Notes: generated by a model from the letters alone, not told the origin. Positions 8,251 through 16,956 are shown, counted from the stretch's first letter. The stretch: DNA of 64,000 nucleotides from Solilutibacter tolerans (GCF_900155935.1 NZ_FTLW01000004.1:1-64000), one strand, 5' to 3'. Program-made: numbers and translations.

Positions 8251-8934
8251 ATGCCGACGATTTTGATTGCCGAAGACGAAAGCGCCATCGCCCAGACCGT
8301 GCTCTACGCACTGCGTGCGGAAGGTTGGCAGGCCGAGCATGTCTTGCTGGGTGGCGAGGTGCTGCCGCGCCTGCGCCAGGGTGGCATTGACCTGGTCATT
8401 CTGGATGTCGGTCTGCCCGATGCCAATGGCTTTGACGTCTGCCGTGCGTTGCGCGCGGAAAGCGCAGTGCCGGTGATCTTCCTGACGGCGCGCGATGGCG
8501 AGGTGGATCGTGTGCTGGGCCTGGAATTGGGCGGCGATGATTACGTGCCCAAGCCGTTCTCGCCCCGTGAGCTGGTGGCGCGGGTGCGTGCGCGATTGCG
8601 TCGGGCGACGCCGGTAAATGAAGGTGGCTGGCGGGTGCATGGGCGATTTGGCATTGATGAAGCCGGGCATCGCATTCGTTTCGATGAGCGCGTGCTGGAC
8701 CTCACCCGCTACGAATACGGATTGTTGGCCACGTTGCTCGTGCGGCCCGGCGCAGTGCTGACGCGCGCGCAACTGATGGATCGTGTGTGGGGTGATGCAC
8801 TCGATAGCGGTGACCGCACGGTGGACACGCACGTCAAGACCGTGCGAGCGAAATTGCGTGAGGTCGATGGTGCGGCCGACCCGATCCATACCCATCGCGG
8901 CTTGGGCTATTCGGTAGATGTAGGCACGGCATGA
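8251..8934 (+). CDS. creB: response regulator CreB
   Basis: CreB (227 residues) is an OmpR/PhoB-type response regulator. The receiver domain has acidic residues near the start (IAEDES), phospho-acceptor Asp52 (VILDVGLPDANGF) and the conserved lysine in YVPKPFSP near residue 100. The C-terminal winged helix includes LTRYEYGLLATLLVRPGAVLTRAQLMDRVWG and the HVKTVRAKLR recognition helix. It overlaps creC by four bases (ATGA), and creD follows, giving creBCD. In Enterobacteria and Stenotrophomonas/Aeromonas relatives CreBC responds to growth state and beta-lactam stress and activates creD. The matching CreB box sits just before creD. Confidence 0.94.
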   Translation: MPTILIAEDESAIAQTVLYALRAEGWQAEHVLLGGEVLPRLRQGGIDLVILDVGLPDANGFDVCRALRAESAVPVIFLTARDGEVDRVLGLELGGDDYVPKPFSPRELVARVRARLRRATPVNEGGWRVHGRFGIDEAGHRIRFDERVLDLTRYEYGLLATLLVRPGAVLTRAQLMDRVWGDALDSGDRTVDTHVKTVRAKLREVDGAADPIHTHRGLGYSVDVGTA

Positions 8935-10364
8935 GGGTTGGCCTGCGCGTATTGCTTGGTTACTTCGCCATCGTCGCATTGACGGGCGTGTTGCTTGCGC
9001 AGGTGTTCGTGCAGCAAATCAAGCCCGGTGTGCGCCAGGCGATGGAAGACACGCTCATCGACACAGCCAACCTGCTGGCCGAACTAGCCTCGGATGACAT
9101 GAAATCGGGGCATTTGGCCGATGGCCGATTTGCTGCAGCCGTGGCCGCGACGCAACAGCGCGATGTAGGCGCGGATATCTACGGCTTTGACAAACTGCGC
9201 ACGTCGTATCGCATCAGCATCACCGATGCGCGTGGCATCGTCATTTATGACAGTGAAGGGCGCGATGTCGGCCGCGATAATTCAAAATGGAATGATGTAG
9301 CGCGCACCTTGGCTGGCGAATATGGCGCGCGCTCCAGCCCGGAAACGCCCGGCGATACTGAAAACACGGTGATGCACGTCGCCGCGCCGATCTTCGACCA
9401 AGGCAAGATCGTCGGTGTGTTGACCGTGGCCAAGCCCAATCGCACGGTGGCGCCCTTTATTCAGCGCAGTCAACAAAAAGTGCGCGATGCAGGCATCGGG
9501 CTGCTGATCGCTGCCTTGGCGGTGGGGATCGCAGTGGCGTGGTGGATTTCCACCCAGTTGGGGCGCTTGCGCCGCTACGCCGATGCGGTGACACGCGGCG
9601 AGCGCGCCGACGTGCCGGAAGCACATGGTGAGTTTGGTGTGTTGGGGCAAGCGTTGGCCACGATGCGCGAAAAGCTTGAGGGCAAGCAGTACGTCGAAGC
9701 CTATGTGCATGCGTTGACGCATGAATTGAAGAGTCCGTTGGCCGCGATCCGTGGTAGCGCCGAACTGTTGGATGACGATGTGGAAAGGATGACGCCCGCG
9801 GAACGCGCCCGCTTCATCGGCATCATCGGCGAACAAGGCGACCGCTTGGCGCAGATGGTGGATAAGCTGCTGGCGCTGGCATCGGTCGAGCATCGTCAAA
9901 GCATCGAATCCCCCAAGGCGCTATCGGTAGCGGATTTGGTGGATGAGGCTGTGAGCGATCTGTCGCCGCGCGCACGCTCTGCGAATGTGGTGCTGGATGT
10001 GGCATCGATTGATTCGGCGCTCAGGGTCGAAGGAGATGCCTTCCTGTTACGCCAGGCGATCGGCAACTTCATCGACAATGCGATTGATTTTTCGCCGGAT
10101 AATGGACGGGTATCCATCGATGCCGTCAGTGATGGAGTGCATGCGCTGATCCGTGTGCGTGACGCCGGCCCCGGAGTGCCCGAGTACGCGAAGGCACGGG
10201 TATTCGAACGATTTTATTCATTGGCGCGCCCTGATGGCAGTAGCCGCAGCAGCGGGCTGGGCCTGCCCTTCGTAGCCGAGGTCGCTGGGCTGCACGGCGG
10301 CAGTGCCACGTTGGAGAACATCGACGGTGGTGCGCAGGCATCGTTGTCCTTGCCTGTGCTTTGA
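8931..10364 (+). CDS. creC: sensor histidine kinase CreC
   Basis: CreC (477 residues) is the membrane kinase that phosphorylates CreB. A first membrane helix (residues about 5-25) and a second (about 186-207, GLLIAALAVGIAVAWWIS) flank a periplasmic sensor domain (about 26-185, with the CreC-type stretch TSYRISITDARGIVIYDSEGRDVGRDN). A HAMP-like linker follows. The H-box is YVHALTHELKSPLAAI with His264, then the N-box IGNFIDNAIDFS and the G-boxes RDAGPGVPE and SSGLGLPFVAEV. It starts inside the creB stop (ATGA), so translation is probably coupled. creD follows 94 bases later with its own control region. Confidence 0.94.
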   Translation: MRVGLRVLLGYFAIVALTGVLLAQVFVQQIKPGVRQAMEDTLIDTANLLAELASDDMKSGHLADGRFAAAVAATQQRDVGADIYGFDKLRTSYRISITDARGIVIYDSEGRDVGRDNSKWNDVARTLAGEYGARSSPETPGDTENTVMHVAAPIFDQGKIVGVLTVAKPNRTVAPFIQRSQQKVRDAGIGLLIAALAVGIAVAWWISTQLGRLRRYADAVTRGERADVPEAHGEFGVLGQALATMREKLEGKQYVEAYVHALTHELKSPLAAIRGSAELLDDDVERMTPAERARFIGIIGEQGDRLAQMVDKLLALASVEHRQSIESPKALSVADLVDEAVSDLSPRARSANVVLDVASIDSALRVEGDAFLLRQAIGNFIDNAIDFSPDNGRVSIDAVSDGVHALIRVRDAGPGVPEYAKARVFERFYSLARPDGSSRSSGLGLPFVAEVAGLHGGSATLENIDGGAQASLSLPVL

Positions 10365-10372
10365 CCGCACGC

Positions 10373-10388
10373 TTCACCGCGACTTCAC
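10373..10388 (+). promoter_or_regulatory. CreB box (cre tag) upstream of creD
   Basis: TTCAC (10373-10377), six bases (CGCGAC), then TTCAC (10384-10388) exactly fit the published CreB recognition sequence TTCACNNNNNNTTCAC. The site lies 70 bases before the creD ATG and just after the creC stop, the expected place for CreB-dependent control of creD. Confidence 0.85.
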
Positions 10389-10428
10389 CGCAGCCGCATC
10401 CTCCCGCCATCTTCAACCTCCACGCTGG

Positions 10429-10445
10429 CCCTGACTTAATCAGGG
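10429..10445. promoter_or_regulatory. perfect hairpin between the CreB box and the creD start
   Basis: CCCTGA (10429-10434), a 5-base loop CTTAA, then TCAGGG (10440-10445). The loop region resembles a weak -10 (CTTAAT), so this palindrome may overlap the creD promoter or form a 5' hairpin in its mRNA. No U-tract follows, so it is not an ordinary terminator. Confidence 0.35.
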
Positions 10446-10458
10446 ACAGGGGTGCGAC

Positions 10459-11871
10459 ATGCGGTTATGGATCAAGATCACGATGGTGGCAGTGATGACA
10501 TTGGCCATACTGATTCCGTTGGCGATGGTGCGTGACGTGATCAACGAGCGGCAACGCTATCGAGACGAGGCGGTGGCCAGCATCGCATCGGATATCGGAC
10601 GCGCGCAGGTATTGGCCGGCCCTGTGCTGATCGTGCCTTATACCGAAACAACGGTGCGCCAAGTCAACGATGCCGATGGTGGTACGAGTCAGGTGAGCGA
10701 ACGTCGCGAGCGGCAGTGGACCTTCTTCCCGGAACAATTGCAGGTAACGGGTGAGCTGTCCCCCGATGTGCGCAAACGCGGCCTGCACGCGGTGCGGATC
10801 TACGAATGGAAAGGCGACATGCGCGCGAAATTTGATGCACGCCTTCCGGAGGATGTTCCCGCCGGAAGTGAGCGCACCATCGGTCAGCCGTTCCTGTCTT
10901 GGGGCATTTCAGACGTGCGTGGCCTGCGTGGCACGCCGTTGATCGAAGTGGCAGGCAAGCCGATCCGAGCGGAACAGGGTAGCGGTGTGTTCAGCGAAGC
11001 TGCATCCTCCAATATTCCGGAGGAGCAAGCCGAGCGTGCGGTGGCGAAGGCGGTTGCCGCGGCGACCGCCTCGTCAGGTTCAGGTTTGCATGTCCGGCTT
11101 CAACCTATGCAAGCAGGTGAAGACTTGCGTTTTGACACGCGTCTGGCACTAACTTTGGCAGGCTCCGAACGTTTTGGCGTGCTGCCAATCGGTGCACGTA
11201 ATGACCTGAAGTTGAAGTCGGTCTGGCCGCATCCCAGCTTCAGTGGTTTGTTGCCCAAGCACGACATTCGCCCCAATGGATTCAACGCGAGTTGGCAGAT
11301 AGATTCGCTTGCCACCAACGCACAGCAGCGCTGGCTGGATGGCGTTTGGCAACTGGATGAAAGCGATGTTGCGCGCGTGTCGTTGATGGATCCGGTAAAT
11401 CCCTATGTCCAGGCTGATCGTGCGACCAAGTACGGCGTGCTGTTTGTGGTGCTGACCTTTGTCGGCTTCTTCATGTTCGAGTTGATCAAGCAAGTGCCCG
11501 TACATCCGATCCAGTACGCGTTGGTAGGGCTGGCGATCTCGATTTTCTTCCTTCTTTTGGTCAGTTTGTCGGAGCACATATCGTTTGGCTGGGCCTACAT
11601 CGCCGCGGCGCTGGCCTGCATCGGATTGATCGGCTTTTATCTCAGCGCCGTCTTGCGCAGTCGTGCGCGTGGCCTTGGTTTTTCCGTGATGCTGGCGATG
11701 CTGTATGCCGCCCTGTACGGATTGCTGGTGCTGGAAGACAACGCCTTAGTGGTAGGTGCGGGGCTGCTGTTCGCTATCCTGGCGGCGATCATGATCGCAA
11801 CGCGCAAGGTGGATTGGTATGCCTTGGGTGGCGGCAAGATCTCGTTGCCTTTTACCAAGGCTGGCGAGTAA
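10459..11871 (+). CDS. creD: cell envelope integrity protein CreD
   Basis: CreD (470 residues) is the inner-membrane protein controlled by CreBC; loss or overexpression alters envelope properties and beta-lactam response in related bacteria. One N-terminal helix (about 6-25) is followed by a long periplasmic domain (about 26-315) with the family stretches VLAGPVLIVPYTE and FFPEQLQVTGELSPDVRKRGLH. A C-terminal block of five or six helices (about 320-450) begins at TKYGVLFVVLTFVGFFMFELIKQVPVHPIQYALVGLA. The ATG at 10459 has AGGGG six bases upstream. An exact CreB box precedes it, supporting CreB control. Confidence 0.95.
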   Translation: MRLWIKITMVAVMTLAILIPLAMVRDVINERQRYRDEAVASIASDIGRAQVLAGPVLIVPYTETTVRQVNDADGGTSQVSERRERQWTFFPEQLQVTGELSPDVRKRGLHAVRIYEWKGDMRAKFDARLPEDVPAGSERTIGQPFLSWGISDVRGLRGTPLIEVAGKPIRAEQGSGVFSEAASSNIPEEQAERAVAKAVAAATASSGSGLHVRLQPMQAGEDLRFDTRLALTLAGSERFGVLPIGARNDLKLKSVWPHPSFSGLLPKHDIRPNGFNASWQIDSLATNAQQRWLDGVWQLDESDVARVSLMDPVNPYVQADRATKYGVLFVVLTFVGFFMFELIKQVPVHPIQYALVGLAISIFFLLLVSLSEHISFGWAYIAAALACIGLIGFYLSAVLRSRARGLGFSVMLAMLYAALYGLLVLEDNALVVGAGLLFAILAAIMIATRKVDWYALGGGKISLPFTKAGE

Positions 11872-11941
11872 GTCGTGCCTTTGCGGCGCCGCGGATGTAT
11901 CGGGGCGCCGTATTCCCCATATCGATCACTAGAATCAGCCC

Positions 11942-12550
11942 ATGAATGATTCGAGTCCTGTCCGCTTGAAAGCCCTGCATGGCCAGGGCATCGCCGACCA
12001 TCTGGATGACATCGCATATCTGCGTATACAGGTATTCCGCGAGTGGCCATATCTGTATGAGGGCGATGTCGCTTACGAGGCCGCTTATCTGCGCACGTAC
12101 ACGCAGTCTCCTCGCAGCATTGCAGTGCTCGCGCTCGACGGCGGCAAGGTGATCGGCGCCTCCACCGCCTTGCCGATGGAGGACGAGGCCGAGGCGTTTC
12201 GTACGCCACTCATCGGAGCCGGGATTGATCCGGCCCGCGTGTTTTATTGTGGGGAGTCAGTGCTATTGCCCGAATATCGCGGGCGCGGCATTGGCCATGC
12301 GTTCTTCGATGCGCGCGAGGCCCACGCGCAGGCGTTGGGTGGCTTTGATTGGTATGCGTTCGCGGCGGTGGCTCGAGATGTCGATGACGCGCGGCTTCCA
12401 ATCGGGCATCGGGACAACGAGACGTTCTGGCACAAACGCGGCTATCGCCGAAGCGACATCCACATGAAATTATCCTGGAATGAAAGCGGTCGTGGCGAGA
12501 TCGAGCACAGGTTGAACTTCTGGCTACGGCCAGTGGAGAACATCGCATGA
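11942..12550 (+). CDS. GNAT family N-acetyltransferase paired with a nitrilase-family enzyme
   Basis: This 202-residue protein has a GNAT fold: LHGQGIADHLDDIAYLRIQVFREWPYLYEGD at the start, GKVIGASTALPM as the central strands, the acetyl-CoA motif LLPEYRGRGIGHAFFDAREAHA near residue 115, and a C-terminal region of KRGYRRSDIHMKLSW. It overlaps the next gene by four bases (ATGA). In other bacteria GNAT and carbon-nitrogen hydrolase domains of this kind occur fused in one protein, so the two products probably work together. The substrate is unknown. TAGAAT (11930-11935) lies six bases before the ATG and there is no Shine-Dalgarno sequence. Confidence 0.85.
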   Translation: MNDSSPVRLKALHGQGIADHLDDIAYLRIQVFREWPYLYEGDVAYEAAYLRTYTQSPRSIAVLALDGGKVIGASTALPMEDEAEAFRTPLIGAGIDPARVFYCGESVLLPEYRGRGIGHAFFDAREAHAQALGGFDWYAFAAVARDVDDARLPIGHRDNETFWHKRGYRRSDIHMKLSWNESGRGEIEHRLNFWLRPVENIA

Positions 12551-13452
12551 GAGTTGCTGCTGCAAAATACCCAATCAATGCCCCACGTGATTTCGGACAA
12601 TTCGCCGAAAAACAGGCCAATTTTCTCGCCGAGGCCAAGTCGGCTGGGGCCGAATTGGCAGTGTTGCCCGAATACCTTGCACTTGAGTTGGGTGCGATGT
12701 TTGATGCGGCCACCCGCGTCGATCTGCATGCCTCGCTTGCTGCCTTGCAGCCCATACATGGCGACTGGATGACGCTTTACGCCAACCTGGCGCGGACACT
12801 TGGATTGCACATCAATGCAGGCAGCTTTTTGCTGGATGTGGGTGGCGGGCGTTATCGCAATCGAAGTTATCTATTCGCACCCGATGGCCGTCACCTGTGG
12901 CAGGACAAGTTGCGCTTGACCGGCTTCGAGAAAAAGACCGATGTGATCGAATCCGGTGATGCGCTCAAGGTGTTCGATGTGGGCGGCGTGCGTGCCGGGA
13001 TTGCAGTCTGCTACGACAGTGAATTTCCGTTGCCGGTACGTGCACAATGCGAAGCCGGCGCGCGGCTGCTGCTGGTGCCCAGCTGCACCGACACACAGGC
13101 AGGTGCGACACGCGTGCGTGTGGGCTGTCTCGCAAGGGCGCTGGAGAATCGTTGCTTCGTGGTGCAGGCGGTGACAACCGGCGAGGCGTCGTGGTCGCCT
13201 GCGTTGGACGTCAATACAGGTGAGGCCGCCTTGATCGCGCCGATGGATGTAGGCCTGCCGGAGGACGGGATGATCGTCGAGACGCGCGGAGACAAGCATT
13301 GGGCTATCGCTGATTTGGACTTCGAGGCTTTGGAGGCCAGTCGCAGCCACGCGCAGGTGGCGAACGACCGTGATTGGGCATCGCAATACTTCCCGACTAT
13401 CCAGCGGGCACGCTTGGAGACGGGTGTGGGTGCTGGCCAACGCGCGGCTTGA
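12547..13452 (+). CDS. carbon-nitrogen hydrolase (nitrilase superfamily)
   Basis: This 301-residue protein is a nitrilase-superfamily amidase. The catalytic triad is clear: Glu42 (LAVLPEYLAL), Lys121 (LWQDKLRLTGFEK) and Cys155 (AGIAVCYDSEFPLPVR). The superfamily cleaves C-N bonds of amides or nitriles in the cytoplasm. No signal peptide is seen. Translation is probably coupled to the preceding GNAT gene by the ATGA overlap. The C-terminus is short after the last conserved strand (HWAIADLDFEALE). The substrate is unknown. Confidence 0.9.
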   Translation: MRVAAAKYPINAPRDFGQFAEKQANFLAEAKSAGAELAVLPEYLALELGAMFDAATRVDLHASLAALQPIHGDWMTLYANLARTLGLHINAGSFLLDVGGGRYRNRSYLFAPDGRHLWQDKLRLTGFEKKTDVIESGDALKVFDVGGVRAGIAVCYDSEFPLPVRAQCEAGARLLLVPSCTDTQAGATRVRVGCLARALENRCFVVQAVTTGEASWSPALDVNTGEAALIAPMDVGLPEDGMIVETRGDKHWAIADLDFEALEASRSHAQVANDRDWASQYFPTIQRARLETGVGAGQRAA

Positions 13453-13513
13453 GTCACGGATGACATGACTGATGGCCTAGGGGCAGCGGCCCCGGGCACC
13501 GCTAGACTCCGGG

Positions 13514-13534
13514 ATGAACTTTTCGGGGGTCTGA
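13514..13534 (+). promoter_or_regulatory. possible leaderless upstream ORF (MNFSGV) before the M28 peptidase
   Basis: TAGACT (13503-13508) is a good -10 box. An ATG follows five bases later and opens a six-codon frame that stops at 13532-13534, three bases before the peptidase ATG at 13538. The GGGGG in this stretch could equally be the peptidase Shine-Dalgarno sequence, so the uORF is only a possibility. Confidence 0.3.
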
Positions 13535-13537
13535 AGC

Positions 13538-15136
13538 ATGAAGCGATGGGGATGGATGTTGGCGGCCGCGGTGGGTACCGCCGTGAGTGGCCTGGTGCAG
13601 GCGCAGGACGTGAACCTGGACATGACCGGCCGCATTCGCGCGGAAGCATTGCAGCGCTCGCAAGTCATGGCCACGCTCGACCACATGACCGACCACATTG
13701 GTCCGCGCCTGACCAATTCGCCCTCGATGCTGAAGGCCAGCGAGTGGACACGCAGCCAGCTCTCGTCATGGGGGCTGACCAATGTGCATGAAGAAATGGT
13801 CGATGACCTGGGCCGCGGTTGGGAGTTCAACAACGCTTCGGTGCTGATGATGGGGCCGCGCCCGATGCCCTTGCATGCGCTGCCCAAGGCATGGACGCCG
13901 GGAACGAATGGTCAGGTCGAAGGCGATGCAATTTACGCCAAACTCGAATCCAAGGCTGATCTGGAAAAGTGGAAGGGAAAATTGCGTGGCAAGGTGGTCT
14001 TCACCGACGAGTTGCGCCCCTACAAACCGGGTGAGCAAGCCGACTTCCATCGACATGATGACAAGTCACTGGAAGACTTGATCGCCTTCCCGGTGCCGCG
14101 CCAACGTACGGCATCCGAGCGCGCGGAAGATGCGAAGCGCTTCAAGGAGCGCATGGCCTTTGCGCCGCTGATCAACCAGTTTCTGGTGGATGAAGGCGTG
14201 CTGGCGACGGTGGGCATCAGCAGCTGGGACAACGGTATCGTCCGCGTGATGGGCGGCGGCTCGCGCAAGGGCACGGAGGCCGATGGCGCGCCGGCCTTCG
14301 TGATGATCGCCGAGCACTACAACACGGTGATGCGTGCGCTGGACCGCAAGGCGCCGGTGCGGCTACGCCTGAACAGTGATGCGCGGTTCACCACCTCAAG
14401 CAGTGGCCCGGGTTACAACGTGATTGCGGAGATCCCGGGCAGTGGTCCGAACAAGAACGAGATCGTGATGATCGGCGCGCATCTGGACAGCTGGCACACC
14501 GGCTCGGGTGCGAACGACAACGGCGCGGGCGTGGCTGTGATGATGGAGGCGATGCGCATCCTGAAAGCGGTCGGCGCACGCCCCAACCGCACCATTCGCA
14601 TTGGCCTGTGGACGGGTGAAGAGCAGGGGCTGCTGGGTTCGCGCTCGCACGTCGAGAAGCACTACGCGCGCTATCCGGAGCCGTCTGACCCGGCGGAAAA
14701 AGCCCTGCCGGTGTCGATGCGCAGCCAGAAGGGTTCGCTGCAGAAGCTGCCGGGTTATGACCGCTTCTCCGTCTACTTCAATATGGACAACGGCAGCGGC
14801 AAGATCCGTGGCGTGTACGGTCAGGAAAATCTTGCGGCGGCACCGATCTTCGAAGCATGGCTCAAGCCCTTCAACGATCTGGGCGCGGTGTCGGTGACTC
14901 AACGCAATACCGGCAGCACCGATCACATCGCCTTCGATGCGGTGGGTTTGCCAGGCTTCCAATTCGTGCAGGATCGCCTTGATTACTTCAGTAACGTGCA
15001 CCACACGCATTTGGATGTGCAGGATCACGCCTCCGAAGATGATCTGAAGCAGGCCTCGGCGATCGTCGCGTCGTTCGCGTATAACGCAGCGATGATGAAG
15101 TCGCGCTTTCCGCGCAAGCACTTCGTCGAGGACTGA
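13538..15136 (+). CDS. secreted M28-family metallopeptidase
   Basis: This 532-residue exported peptidase has a signal peptide at residues 1-22 (basic MKRWGW, hydrophobic core, cleavage likely after VQA). The zinc-binding pattern of family M28 is present: IGAHLDSWHTGSGANDNGAG near residue 312 (His and bridging Asp), WTGEEQGLLGS near 360 (catalytic Glu plus ligand), and a C-terminal HHTHLDVQDHASED ligand near 490. A PA-like insert may lie around residues 120-220. Such enzymes are di-zinc aminopeptidases or carboxypeptidases of the periplasm or outside. It converges on the PAP2 gene with only 15 bases between, which hold GAGCAGTCTGCTC, a perfect palindrome. Confidence 0.92.
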   Translation: MKRWGWMLAAAVGTAVSGLVQAQDVNLDMTGRIRAEALQRSQVMATLDHMTDHIGPRLTNSPSMLKASEWTRSQLSSWGLTNVHEEMVDDLGRGWEFNNASVLMMGPRPMPLHALPKAWTPGTNGQVEGDAIYAKLESKADLEKWKGKLRGKVVFTDELRPYKPGEQADFHRHDDKSLEDLIAFPVPRQRTASERAEDAKRFKERMAFAPLINQFLVDEGVLATVGISSWDNGIVRVMGGGSRKGTEADGAPAFVMIAEHYNTVMRALDRKAPVRLRLNSDARFTTSSSGPGYNVIAEIPGSGPNKNEIVMIGAHLDSWHTGSGANDNGAGVAVMMEAMRILKAVGARPNRTIRIGLWTGEEQGLLGSRSHVEKHYARYPEPSDPAEKALPVSMRSQKGSLQKLPGYDRFSVYFNMDNGSGKIRGVYGQENLAAAPIFEAWLKPFNDLGAVSVTQRNTGSTDHIAFDAVGLPGFQFVQDRLDYFSNVHHTHLDVQDHASEDDLKQASAIVASFAYNAAMMKSRFPRKHFVED

Positions 15137-15151
15137 TTCAGAGCAGTCTGC

Positions 15152-15748
15152 TCAACCCAGCACGCTGGCCATCGGGAACAGCCACATCGATCCGATGGCC
15201 AGCACGCTGCCGATCCCGGTAGCGGCCAGCACGTCGCTGGGATAGTGCAGGCCCAGCACCACGCGTGACAGCGCCACGCTGGCCGTGAACGGGATCAACA
15301 GCCACGCCAGCATGGGGTAATACGCGAGTGCCACGATGGTGAACGCCACCGCGTGCAGCGTGTGGCCCGAGGGAAAGCTGAACTCGTCGAGCGGTGCCAC
15401 CCAAGCGCGTATGTGGCGATCCGCAGCGAACGGGCGCGGGCGTCGTGTCCAGCGTTTCAGGCCTTTGTAGAGCAAGAGCGAGGCCGCGCCCACAGTGGCC
15501 AGATGGGCGGATGCACGCAAACCCTGCATGCCATCCAACAGCACCATCGCGCCCATCAAGCCGTACCAGAACATGCCATCGCCCAGGCGGCTGATAGTGG
15601 CGAAGTAGGCGCGGCATCCACTCAATCTGCCGAGTGCATTGGCGTGCCGGCACCAGCGACCTTCGCGCCGCACTAGGCGACCTCGGCTGCGCGGCGATGC
15701 GGGCGTTGTGCGACGTTGTGCGGTTTCAGGCAGCGCGTGCGTGGCCAT
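15152..15748 (-). CDS. PAP2 family phosphatase
   Basis: This 198-residue membrane phosphatase of the PAP2 superfamily carries all three active-site motifs: KRWTRRPRPF (K-x6-RP), the PSGH box in FSFPSGHTLHAVAF, and SRVVLGLHYPSDVLA (SR-x5-H-x3-D). Several hydrophobic helices surround them. Family members dephosphorylate lipid phosphates such as undecaprenyl pyrophosphate or phosphatidic acid derivatives. I chose ATG 15748, which overlaps the end of the glycosyltransferase gene by 23 bases in another frame. The pair is therefore translated together and may act on the same lipid-linked glycan. Confidence 0.88.
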   Translation of the reverse strand: MATHALPETAQRRTTPASPRSRGRLVRREGRWCRHANALGRLSGCRAYFATISRLGDGMFWYGLMGAMVLLDGMQGLRASAHLATVGAASLLLYKGLKRWTRRPRPFAADRHIRAWVAPLDEFSFPSGHTLHAVAFTIVALAYYPMLAWLLIPFTASVALSRVVLGLHYPSDVLAATGIGSVLAIGSMWLFPMASVLG

Positions 15749-16871
15749 GGCGAGTACTCCGGGCGATGCGTTGCAGGATGTCGTCGAAGTCGGCGGCGAC
15801 TTGCGCCGGTGTGAGGCGGGCGATCGCTTCGCGGGCGTTATGGCCCATTTGGCGACGCATCTCGTCATCGGCACCGATCCGACACACCGCGCGCACGAAC
15901 GCCTCATCGTCGCGCCCCTCGATGGATGTGCCGTGGATGCCGTCTTTCAAGTGCTCGCGTGCCGCGCCGTAGCGAAAGGCCACGGTGGCGATGCCGCTGG
16001 CCATCGCTTCGATGGTGACATTGCCGAACGTCTCGGAATGGCTGGAGAACGGGAACAAGTCGGCACTGGCGAAATGACGCGCGCAATCCTCGCCACGCTG
16101 GATCCCGCAAAAGATGAAATCCGGGTTGTCTCGCGCGATGGCTGCCCGCTCTGGACCATCGCCTACCCAGATGAACTTTGTTTGTGGACGTATTTTTTGC
16201 AGCTGGCGAAAGGCGCGAATGGCCAAGGAGAGATTTTTCTCCGCGGCGATACGACCGACATTGATCACGGCCAGGTCGTTTGGGCCAAGGCCCCACTCTG
16301 CGCGCAAAGCGTCATCGCGCTTTCCCGGGTGGAAGAGGGCGGTGTCTACCGCACGCGGCATGTGGGTGACTTGCTCGAAACCTATGCCGAGCAGAAATTC
16401 CATCAATTCGCAGGTCGGCACGATGGTCGCGGACGATGTGTTGTGGAAGCGACGCATCCAGCGCACGGCCATGGGTTGCAGGAAGCCGACACCATAATCG
16501 CGCATGTACTCGTCGAAACGAGTGTGGAAACCGGAGGCTGACGGGATGCCCAGATCAGCCGCCGCACGCATCGCCGACCAACCCAATGGGCCTTCGGTGG
16601 CGACGTAGATCGCGTCCGGGCGATGTGAGGCCCATTTCTTTCGCAGCAAACGTCCTGCGGGCAAGCCGAAACGCATGCCGGGATAGCGCGGTATCTGTGC
16701 GCTGGTGATCAGTGTTTCATGCGGCAGTGAAAGATCGGCCGGCGACTGTCGCGGGCGAATGACATCGACTTCGTGCCCTCTTGATCGTAGCCCTTGCTCA
16801 AGATTCTGCACGGTCAATGCAACGCCGTTGATCTCGGGTGGGTAGGTCTCGCTGACGATGCAATATCGCAT
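15726..16871 (-). CDS. GT4-type glycosyltransferase
   Basis: This 381-residue GT-B fold glycosyltransferase resembles the bacterial mannosyltransferase group. The N-terminal acceptor domain begins MRYCIVSETYPPEINGVALT, and SGFHTRFDEYMRDYG is the family loop. The nucleotide-sugar domain has VINVGRIAAEKNLSLAIRAF, the EX7E motif HSETFGNVTIEAMASG, and GREHL-like YGAAREHLKDG. I chose ATG 16871 because AGGAG lies six bases upstream and the protein then starts at the conserved strand. It overlaps the PAP2 gene by 23 bases. A role in glycolipid or glycan synthesis is inferred from the pairing; the sugar and acceptor are unknown. Confidence 0.9.
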   Translation of the reverse strand: MRYCIVSETYPPEINGVALTVQNLEQGLRSRGHEVDVIRPRQSPADLSLPHETLITSAQIPRYPGMRFGLPAGRLLRKKWASHRPDAIYVATEGPLGWSAMRAAADLGIPSASGFHTRFDEYMRDYGVGFLQPMAVRWMRRFHNTSSATIVPTCELMEFLLGIGFEQVTHMPRAVDTALFHPGKRDDALRAEWGLGPNDLAVINVGRIAAEKNLSLAIRAFRQLQKIRPQTKFIWVGDGPERAAIARDNPDFIFCGIQRGEDCARHFASADLFPFSSHSETFGNVTIEAMASGIATVAFRYGAAREHLKDGIHGTSIEGRDDEAFVRAVCRIGADDEMRRQMGHNAREAIARLTPAQVAADFDDILQRIARSTRHGHARAA

Positions 16872-16956
16872 CGTGGGCTCCTGCTGGATGGGCAGGCCCA
16901 GCGTGGAGTGACGGCGTTGCAGCCAGGTTTCTGCCTGATGACAGGCGGATGACGCG

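Noticed and set aside
8221-8979. 252-residue minus-strand ORF opposite creB
   Set aside because: It is a shadow of creB with Arg/His-rich composition and no motif.
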